Shown here in pieces: positions 22,919-28,776 of a DNA stretch of 28,776 bases (position 1 is its first letter; each line of letters opens with the position of its first letter). The DNA is from DAOTVS01 sp034436375 (lineage in GTDB: Bacteria; Chloroflexota; Anaerolineae; SpSt-313). Below the pieces are notes generated by a model. That model did not search any database, was not told the origin of the DNA, and saw nothing but the letters and a program-made list of their open reading frames with translations. The stretch is from contig DAOTVS010000233.1 in the NCBI GenBank assembly GCA_034436375.1, positions 1 to 28,776 on the forward strand, read 5' to 3'. The translations under genes and the position numbers were made by a program.

Positions 22919-23842
22919 ATGGCTGTCGCAACGAGTGCCGGCACCGCGGCAACGGCTGGGGCTGGGCGGAAAGGAAGCAAGCGCTTTCGACCGATCGTCC
23001 TCTGGCTGATACCGATCCTGGGCCTTCTCTTCGCCTTTAACGTCTTTCCGATTTTCGCTTCTTTCTACTATAGCTTTTTCGACTATGAGATGCTGCAACC
23101 GCTCAAGTGGCAGGGCTTGGGCAATTACATTTACGCCTTTACCAAGGACCCAGTGTTTATTACCTCGCTGGGGAACACCTTCTACTTTGCTTTCGTCTCG
23201 GTGCCTGTGGGCATGGCCGCGTCCCTTCTAGTGGCCCAGTTCATCCACAGCCGCAAGCATTTCAAAGACTTTTTCCGCACGGCATACTTTCTGCCAGTAG
23301 TGACTCCGTTCATTGGGGCGGCGTTCGTCTGGAAGTTCATCTTGGAGCCGTCGCAGTTCGGCATGCTCAATGCTTTCCTGCGTCCGTTCGGCATCCCGGC
23401 GCAGCCCTGGCTGGTGGAAAAGTTCCATGCCATGCCATCCATCATAGGCGTCAGCATTTGGGGGGGCATGGGCTACAATGTCGTGTTGTTCTTGGCCGGC
23501 CTCGTGGGCATCCCCAATGAGTTCTATGAGGCAGCCAAGATTGACGGCGCTAACGCCTGGCGCATGTTCTGGAGCATCACCTGGCCTCTGTTGGGGCCGA
23601 CCGTGCTCTTCATCACGGTTACTGGCTCCATTGGCGCGCTGCAGGTATTCGGCTGGCCCTATGTCCTGACGACCGGTGGCCCAGAGAACGCCACGCGAAC
23701 CGTGGTCATGTGGATCCAGCAGACCGGATTCCAACAGTTCCGCATGGGCTATGCTTCTTCGCTGGCGTACATCTTCTTTATCATCATCCTGATCCTGACC
23801 GTCATCGAACTGCGTTACCTCAGGACTCGCTGGAGCTACTAG
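22919..23842 (+). CDS. ABC sugar transporter permease, MalF/UgpA type
   Basis: A 307-residue inner-membrane permease with six predicted helices. After an Ala/Gly-rich, basic N-terminus (to ~24) the first helix is IVLWLIPILGLLFAFNVFPIFASF. The ABC permease core contains TAYFLPVVTPFIGAAFVWKFI. The cytoplasmic EAA loop, which docks the ATPase, reads YEAAKIDGANAWRMFWSI followed by TWPLLGPT. It should pair with the next gene's product to form the sugar channel. ATG 22919 sits behind GAGGAGGGAG; an in-frame ATG at 22841 would read through the intergenic hairpin and is rejected. No ATP-binding subunit is encoded in this operon. Confidence 0.93.
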   Translation: MAVATSAGTAATAGAGRKGSKRFRPIVLWLIPILGLLFAFNVFPIFASFYYSFFDYEMLQPLKWQGLGNYIYAFTKDPVFITSLGNTFYFAFVSVPVGMAASLLVAQFIHSRKHFKDFFRTAYFLPVVTPFIGAAFVWKFILEPSQFGMLNAFLRPFGIPAQPWLVEKFHAMPSIIGVSIWGGMGYNVVLFLAGLVGIPNEFYEAAKIDGANAWRMFWSITWPLLGPTVLFITVTGSIGALQVFGWPYVLTTGGPENATRTVVMWIQQTGFQQFRMGYASSLAYIFFIIILILTVIELRYLRTRWSY

Positions 23843-23891
23843 CTACCCTTGGGTGACAGGGGCGCAGGAGATAGGGAGGAGGACTGGAGCT

Positions 23892-24731
23892 ATGTTGAGT
23901 GCGAATAAGCTCAAGGCCAGGGTGAGCTCTGTGGTAGTCTATGCCGTGCTCTTTGCAGGCGCGGTCATCATGTTGTTACCTTTTTACTGGACGCTGATCA
24001 CCTCGATCAAGGTCCCTTCTGAGACCATGACATTTCCAATCATTTGGATCCCGTCCAAGATCACGTCCATGTGGTATTCCAGGGCCTGGCACGCGAACTT
24101 TCCCATCTACTATCGCAACTCGACCATCGTGGCTGTTTTCGTCGTGCTGGGCAACGTCTTCTCCAGCGCCTTGGCCGGTTTTCTCTTTGCAAAATACGAT
24201 TTTCCGCTCAAGAATGTGCTGTTCCTGGTGGTTCTGAGCACGATGATGATCCCATTCGCCATTGTGCTCATCCCGACGTACATGATCGTTGCCGTATTCC
24301 TCAAGCTCAAGGATACGATATGGGCCATGATCGTGCCGGCCCTGGTCAGCCCATTCGGCATCTTCCTGATGCGCCAGTTCATCCAGAGCATCCCCGATGA
24401 GCTGCTGGATGCGTCGCGCATCGATGGGGCGGGGGACATGCGCACTTTCTGGCAGATCGTGCTGCCGCTCTGCCGGCCGGCGCTCTCCGCCCTGCTGATC
24501 TTCCAGTTCATCGGCATCTGGAACGATTTCCTCTGGCCATTGATTGTCACCGACACGGACCGCTCGCGCACCCTGCCCATCGGCGTTGCGCTCTTCTCCT
24601 TCCTGCACTGGGTGCAATACAACCTGGTGATTGCCGGATCAGTCCTGGTGATGCTGCCGATGGTGATCTTTTACTTTATCTTCCAGCGCGCATTTGTGGA
24701 AGGCATTGTGCTGACTGGGATGAAATACTAA
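23892..24731 (+). CDS. ABC sugar transporter permease, MalG/UgpE type
   Basis: A 279-residue permease with six predicted helices, the partner of the preceding gene. The first helix is VVVYAVLFAGAVIMLLPFYW, followed by LITSIKVPSET, typical of MalG-like proteins. The EAA loop reads LLDASRIDGAGDMRTFWQI followed by VLPLCRPA, and the C-terminus ends FQRAFVEGIVLTGMKY, a conserved family tail. ATG 23892 is preceded by GGAGGAGGACTGGAG, so initiation is well supported; an in-frame start at 23853 is less likely. Its TAA overlaps the ATG of UroD-like gene C by one base, which places that enzyme in the transport operon. Confidence 0.93.
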   Translation: MLSANKLKARVSSVVVYAVLFAGAVIMLLPFYWTLITSIKVPSETMTFPIIWIPSKITSMWYSRAWHANFPIYYRNSTIVAVFVVLGNVFSSALAGFLFAKYDFPLKNVLFLVVLSTMMIPFAIVLIPTYMIVAVFLKLKDTIWAMIVPALVSPFGIFLMRQFIQSIPDELLDASRIDGAGDMRTFWQIVLPLCRPALSALLIFQFIGIWNDFLWPLIVTDTDRSRTLPIGVALFSFLHWVQYNLVIAGSVLVMLPMVIFYFIFQRAFVEGIVLTGMKY

Positions 24732-25807
24732 TGAATAGCCGCGAGCGCTTGCTGGCGGCCCTGCGCCGCCAGCCTGTTGACCGCGTCCCCTGGGCGCCCC
24801 TTTTCGACCACTATTTCACCAGTTCGCTGCCCGCCGACCAGCCGCTGGATGTGCCAGGCGCCCTGCGCGCTGTGGGCGCCGATATTCTGGAGCGGCATGT
24901 GCCCGCCATGCGCACCCTCCACCGGGATGTGGTTATGACCGAGCGGCAGGATGGGAACGAGATCCTGCGCACTATCGAAACCCCGCTGGGTGTGCTCCAC
25001 GAGCGGCGCCTGGTGACGCCGGTGACCACCTTCATTGCCGAGCCCCTGATCAAAAGCGTGACCGACTTCGGCCCCTACCGCTACTGGGTCGAACACACCG
25101 AGTATGTGCCCGACTATGAGGCTTTCCTTGCGGAAGACGCCCGGATTGGCGCCGATGGCCTGGCTACAGTCAGCGGGCCACAGAGCCCGGTGCAGTTCCT
25201 GATCGGGGAAGATATGGGTGTGGAGCGCTTTACCTACGCGCTCTACGACTACCCGGCTGAGCTTTCCGCGCTGGTTGAGGCCATGCATGAAAAGTACAAA
25301 GAAGCCTACCGCCTGCTGGCCCGCTCACCAGCGCTGGTGGTCATTGGCTATGAAGATGTATCAACGAGCACGGCCTCGCCCGCCATTTATCAACGCTTTA
25401 CCCTGCGCTATCTGGATGACTATGCCGACATTGTGCATGCCGAGGGCAAGCTCTACTTGACGCACATGTGTGGCTTGCTCAAGGGGGTGGCTTCGCTGAT
25501 TGCCCGTGGCCGCATGGATGGTATCGACTCCGTGACACCGCCCACGACGGGCAATATGCCCGTGGACGAAGCACGGGCGGCCTGGCCCGACAAAGTGATC
25601 ATCGGGGGGCTGGAACCCAAGAGCCTGGCCATGCTCCACGTTGACGAGGTCCGGGCATATACCCGGGATGTGCTGTGTCGGGCCGCGCCCGGGGACGGGT
25701 TTATTCTGAGCACCGGAGATGCCACCGCCCATGGCACGCCCCTGGAGAACCTCCGTGCGGTGACGGAGGTGGTGCAAGCCTATGGGCGCTTTCCACTGGC
25801 TTGCTAA
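24731..25807 (+). CDS. UroD-superfamily protein C with His-x-Cys-Gly motif (MtaA/CmuA-like)
   Basis: A 358-residue member of the UroD/methyltransferase superfamily. It begins MNSRERLLAALRRQPVDRVPW, the family N-terminus. Unlike UroD-like proteins A and B, it keeps THMCGLLKG, the His-x-Cys part of the zinc site that in MtaA, MtbA and CmuA activates the thiol acceptor during methyl transfer. It then has GIDSVTPPTTGNMP and ILSTGDATAHGTPLENLRAV; the third zinc Cys found in MtaA is not obvious. The start overlaps the MalG-type stop (TAATG), so translation is coupled to the sugar transporter. Inference: it acts on the imported compound, perhaps on a methyl or methoxy group, but no corrinoid protein is encoded here. 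Confidence 0.85.
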   Translation: MNSRERLLAALRRQPVDRVPWAPLFDHYFTSSLPADQPLDVPGALRAVGADILERHVPAMRTLHRDVVMTERQDGNEILRTIETPLGVLHERRLVTPVTTFIAEPLIKSVTDFGPYRYWVEHTEYVPDYEAFLAEDARIGADGLATVSGPQSPVQFLIGEDMGVERFTYALYDYPAELSALVEAMHEKYKEAYRLLARSPALVVIGYEDVSTSTASPAIYQRFTLRYLDDYADIVHAEGKLYLTHMCGLLKGVASLIARGRMDGIDSVTPPTTGNMPVDEARAAWPDKVIIGGLEPKSLAMLHVDEVRAYTRDVLCRAAPGDGFILSTGDATAHGTPLENLRAVTEVVQAYGRFPLAC

Positions 25808-25886
25808 CCCGTGCCGCCTGCAACGCTCTGTCTTCTCACCCACGTCGCGCGTGCCAGTCAACCATGTTGAATGGAAGGATTGTCTG

Positions 25887-27041
25887 ATGCCCGGAGATGC
25901 CTATACTCAGCACAACGAAGAGGCCAAGCAGGTTTGGGATGCGTATCGCACCGGCCGGCCCGTGCGCGTGCCAGTGAGGTACTGCACCGACACCCGCTTT
26001 TTTCTACTGAACGAGGAAACCAATCCTCAAGGCATCACCTTCGAGCAGTACTCGACCGATGCCGAGACGATGATGCAAGCTCAGCTCCACAATCAGGAAT
26101 GGCGCGCCCTCAACGTTGCCCTCTGTTGTGACGACCAGGCCGGCCCGCCGCAGCAGTACGAGGTGACGGTAGATCTGCAGCGCTACTTTGACGCGGCGTT
26201 CTTTGGCGCAGAGGTGCTGTTCCGCCCTGGGCAGACTCCTGATGTCCGCCCCCTCTTGGCGGGAGACCGCAAGAATCTGCTTTTCGACCAGGGCTTGCCC
26301 GACCCCCTGACCGGCGGCATTTTCGCTCAGGCCCACCGGCTCTATGATGCCATGGCCGAGCGTGTGGCCCACGGCCTCACCTTCCGCGGTTGCCCGGTAA
26401 CCGTCACCCCCTTTGGCCTCGACACCGACGGCCCGCTGACCGTGGCGACCAACCTGCGCGGCGCCGAGCTCTACTCGGATCTATATGAGGATCCCGAGTA
26501 TGTGCATCACCTGCTGGACCTCATCGTGGCGGGCACTATCGCCCGCATCAAGGCGCACCGTCGCTTTTTCGGCTTGCCCGAGGTCAGCGCAGCTTGGTTC
26601 TACGCCGATGATGCCGTTGCCATGGTCTCTGGCGAAATGGTTCGTGAGTTCGTCCTTCCAGCCCACCGCCGGCTCAAGCAAGCACTGACGACAGCCGAGC
26701 ACATCGGCATCCACCTGTGCGGTGATGCGACCCGCCACTTCAGGCTCTTCCGCGACGAGATGGGCGTCTACTCCTTCGACACGGGCTTTCCCGTGGACCA
26801 TGGCTGGCTGCGCAGGGAGCTGGGGCCAGAGGTAGAGATCGCCGGCGGCGTGCGGGTGCAAATCCTGCAGGCCGGCTCCCCAGAGGAGGTCACCGCCGAG
26901 GCACGGCGCATCCTGCAATCAGGGGTCATGGAGGGCGGGCGCTTTATCCTGCAGGAAGCCAACGACGTGGCGCCGGGCACGCCCCTCAGAAACCTGGCAG
27001 CCATGTATGAGGCCGCACGCATTTACGGACGGTACGAATAG
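25887..27041 (+). CDS. UroD-superfamily protein D with His-x-Cys-Gly motif
   Basis: A 384-residue, more divergent superfamily member. It has GIHLCGDATRH at the zinc-motif position (His-x-Cys-Gly present), then VYSFDTGFPVDHGWLRREL, EIAGGVRVQIL and the closing RFILQEANDVAPGTPLRNLAAMYE, which matches the family C-terminus. The N-terminus is atypical (MPGDAYTQHNEEAKQVWDAY, RPVRVPVRY) but still carries an 'R-x-P-V-R-V-P'-like step. ATG 25887 is chosen because AAGGA lies about eight bases upstream; the frame stays open to 25782, which would overlap gene C. A 79-base gap follows UroD-like gene C, so they likely share the mRNA. A C/D complex or sequential action is possible. Reaction unknown. Confidence 0.8.
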   Translation: MPGDAYTQHNEEAKQVWDAYRTGRPVRVPVRYCTDTRFFLLNEETNPQGITFEQYSTDAETMMQAQLHNQEWRALNVALCCDDQAGPPQQYEVTVDLQRYFDAAFFGAEVLFRPGQTPDVRPLLAGDRKNLLFDQGLPDPLTGGIFAQAHRLYDAMAERVAHGLTFRGCPVTVTPFGLDTDGPLTVATNLRGAELYSDLYEDPEYVHHLLDLIVAGTIARIKAHRRFFGLPEVSAAWFYADDAVAMVSGEMVREFVLPAHRRLKQALTTAEHIGIHLCGDATRHFRLFRDEMGVYSFDTGFPVDHGWLRRELGPEVEIAGGVRVQILQAGSPEEVTAEARRILQSGVMEGGRFILQEANDVAPGTPLRNLAAMYEAARIYGRYE

Positions 27042-27299
27042 GGCCCCTGCACTGGTTTTGCTGAGTACCCGTTCCCTGCAGATGGACACTTCCAACCCAT
27101 CAAGACCGGTGCGGGAAGCCACCAGCGCTGTTGCACAGAAATCCGCTTGCCCTCGCCGTGCATGCCCGTCAGGCCGCCAAAGGCGTGGGGGTTTCTGTGA
27201 ATAGCGAACAGAGCAAGTGTGACAAGAGATCACCCGGCTAGACCCAGCGGCTCCAAGGAACGCCGGTCACGGACAGCCGGGCCACAAGGGGAGGGAATC

Positions 27300-28634
27300 A
27301 TGAGCACGACCAAGATTGTCATGATCGGCGCCGGCAGCCACAGCTTCGGCCTGGGCACGCTCCTGGATATTATCGCCCATCGCGAGAGCCTGCGCGGCTC
27401 GACGGTGATGCTGAACGATGTCAACCCGGCAGCCCTGGACCTGATGTTGCAGGTGGCGCGCGCACTGAACGAGCAGGCAGAGGCAGGGTTGGTTATCGAG
27501 GGGACGACCGATCAGCGGGCGGCGCTGGACGGGGCTGAGTTTGTGATCACAGCGGTCGAGGTAGACCGCTACCCTGCCTGGCAGCGGGACTGGGCCATAC
27601 CTCTGAAGTATGGCATCAAGCATGTGTTGGGGGAGAACGGCGGCCCCGGCGGCCTGAGCCATACCCTGCGCGTGGTGGACCTGATGATGGGGATCGCGCG
27701 CAACGTGGAGGAGGTCGCCCCTCAGGCCTGGCTCTTCAACTTTACCAACCCGATGAGCCGCGTGTGCCTGGCCCTGACTCGCGCGACCTCGCTCAAGGTG
27801 GTGGGCTTCTGCCATCAGATCGGCGAGGGCTATCACATTGTGGGGCGGACCCTGGGCCTGATGAGCGAGACCGAGGATTGGAATGAACGGCGCGAGCAAA
27901 TGGCCCGCGTGCATCAGAAGATCGATCTCAAGGCGGCCGGGCTGAACCACTTTACCTTCATCTACGACATCCGTGACAACGAGACCGGGGAAGACCTGTA
28001 CCCCGAGTTCCGGCGCCGCCTTGCGGCCATGCCAGCCGATTTTCACCCCCTCTCGCGGCGGCTGCTGGATGCGTTTGGCCTCTTCCCGGCAACGGGCGAT
28101 GGCCATGCGGGCGAGTACGTGTCTTTTGCTTATGAGACCAGCGCCATGAAGGGTTTTGACTTTGCGGGCGCGGAGCGCGGCGAGGGTGAGACAGAGAAGC
28201 GCCTGCGCCAGGCCGTGGCCAGCCCAGGGGCCTTTAAGGAGTATATCGGCCGCACCTCCGGCGAGCGGGTCATCCCCGTCATCGACGCCATCCTGCACAA
28301 CAAGAACCAGTACGAAGTAGCGCTGAACCTGCCCAACCGGGGCTGCATCCCGGGGCTGCCCGATTGGGCAGCGGTCGAGCTGCCGGGCGTCGTCTCGGGC
28401 GCCGGCGTGCAGGGCATGAGCGTGCCCTACCTGGGGGCTGGCATCACTGCCATGCTGGCGCAGCAAGTGGCCGTGCAGGACCGTGCAGTAGAGGCCGCGC
28501 TGCACGGCGATCGGCAGGCGGCGCTGCAGGCGCTGCTGCTGGACCCCGTGGTGTGGAGCTATGAGATGGCGGTGAAGATGCTGGACGAGCTCCTGACGGT
28601 GCAGGCGCCCTACCTGCCGCAGTTTCGCCGGTAG
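27300..28634 (+). CDS. GH4-family NAD/metal-dependent glycosidase
   Basis: A 444-residue glycoside hydrolase family 4 enzyme. Family members use NAD+ and a divalent metal to cleave glycosides by oxidation at C3 and elimination. Residues 1-~170 form a Rossmann domain, with IGAGSHSFG at 9-17 and the acidic LND at the end of strand 2. NFTNP (147-151), metal ligands C171 in GFCHQ and H217 in GLNHFTF, and GDGHAGEY with Y273 as likely base follow. The GHQ/GDGH context is closer to alpha-galactosidase or alpha-glucuronidase branches than to phospho-glucosidases, but substrate is not certain. ATG 27300 lies six bases after a GGGGAGGG site. It is 258 bases downstream of UroD-like gene D; that gap holds only a weak CACAGAAA/TTTCTGTG repeat (27134-27199). 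Confidence 0.92.
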   Translation: MSTTKIVMIGAGSHSFGLGTLLDIIAHRESLRGSTVMLNDVNPAALDLMLQVARALNEQAEAGLVIEGTTDQRAALDGAEFVITAVEVDRYPAWQRDWAIPLKYGIKHVLGENGGPGGLSHTLRVVDLMMGIARNVEEVAPQAWLFNFTNPMSRVCLALTRATSLKVVGFCHQIGEGYHIVGRTLGLMSETEDWNERREQMARVHQKIDLKAAGLNHFTFIYDIRDNETGEDLYPEFRRRLAAMPADFHPLSRRLLDAFGLFPATGDGHAGEYVSFAYETSAMKGFDFAGAERGEGETEKRLRQAVASPGAFKEYIGRTSGERVIPVIDAILHNKNQYEVALNLPNRGCIPGLPDWAAVELPGVVSGAGVQGMSVPYLGAGITAMLAQQVAVQDRAVEAALHGDRQAALQALLLDPVVWSYEMAVKMLDELLTVQAPYLPQFRR

Positions 28635-28674
28635 GCGAGCACTGTTTGGCTTGGCATAACACTACGCAGGGAGA

Positions 28675-28708
28675 GCGAGGCTCCTGCCGAGTGTGGCAGG
28701 AGCCTCGC
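28675..28708. terminator. Bidirectional terminator-like stem-loop
   Basis: A perfect 14-bp stem, GCGAGGCTCCTGCC (28675-28688) with its complement at 28695-28708, and a GAGTGT loop. Flanking GAGA and TCTC can extend it past a two-base bulge. There is no T-run on the + strand. It lies between the GH4 gene and an apparent convergent gene, so it could stop transcription from both sides. Confidence 0.7.
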
Positions 28709-28723
28709 CCTCTCAATGCACTG

Positions 28724-28776
28724 CTATCGTCGAATCTCCACATTCACTCCCCCCAGGCCGGCCGTCGCCCATGGGC
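28724..28776 (-). CDS. 3' end of a - strand gene entering from the right edge
   Basis: Read on the - strand, an open frame runs from the window edge to a TAG at 28726-28724 and ends ...WATAGLGGVNVEIRR, which looks like a genuine protein C-terminus. Only 17 codons are visible, so no function can be given. The stem-loop between it and the GH4 gene supports a convergent gene here. Confidence 0.4.
   Translation of the reverse strand, partial: PWATAGLGGVNVEIRR

Noticed and set aside
27267..28505. 412-codon - strand frame over the GH4 gene
   Set aside because: Shadow of a gene with all GH4 motifs; no motif or start signal of its own. The same applies to the - strand frames at 982-2154 and 21659-22813.
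1..28776. CRISPR arrays, rRNA, tRNA, complete insertion sequences or prophage
   Set aside because: No regularly spaced repeats, tRNA-like folds, transposase genes or phage structural genes were seen by eye on either strand.

Overview
The window reads as a high-GC chromosome segment of a monoderm, carbohydrate-degrading bacterium, most likely a Chloroflexota member of the Anaerolineae/Caldilineae type. This is an inference. It rests on Thr/Pro-rich ('TPTPT') linkers in exported proteins, a Tat-type lipoprotein sugar-binding protein, an AmaP-like membrane protein, LysM proteins, and interspersed intergenic repeats of a TTACGCATTACGGATTACG style. Promoters look sigma70-like, with recurring TATACT or TAGAAT -10 boxes. 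Coding density is high: no stretch over 300 bases lacks a gene. I saw no rRNA, tRNA or CRISPR array.

Left end (1-5469), all + strand: the 3' end of a glycoside hydrolase-like gene, two uroporphyrinogen-decarboxylase-superfamily genes (UroD-like A and B) separated by a large inverted-repeat element, and a clan GH-A-like hydrolase. A strong terminator closes the run at 5437-5469.

Middle (5470-19048), general functions: a LysE-type exporter, scpB (-), a small lipoprotein (+), amaP (-), and a large YfhO-like membrane protein (-). Next come a REC/HD-GYP response regulator (+) and a three-gene operon of a PilN-like protein fused to a PPC domain, a PilO-like protein and a double-LysM protein. A YtcJ-like amidohydrolase (-) converges on that operon. 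Then come a DUF6249-like membrane protein and an ECF sigma/zinc anti-sigma pair (+).

Right end (19049-28776): a truncated tyrosine-recombinase-like gene, then a second sugar locus. A ROK repressor with a consensus promoter and a palindromic site at its transcription start precedes a Tat-lipoprotein solute-binding protein and two ABC permeases with no ATPase. Two more UroD-superfamily genes follow (C and D, these carrying the His-x-Cys-Gly motif of MtaA/CmuA-type methyltransferases), and then a GH4 glycosidase. A strong stem-loop ends this locus, and a gene tail enters from the - strand at the window edge.

Working model (inference): the two flanking loci import and split an unusual, possibly O-methylated, glycoside under ROK control. 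The UroD-like proteins may handle methyl or another one-carbon group. The PilN/PilO/LysM operon may be a reduced, wall-anchored relative of the type IV pilus alignment complex, next to a c-di-GMP phosphodiesterase.
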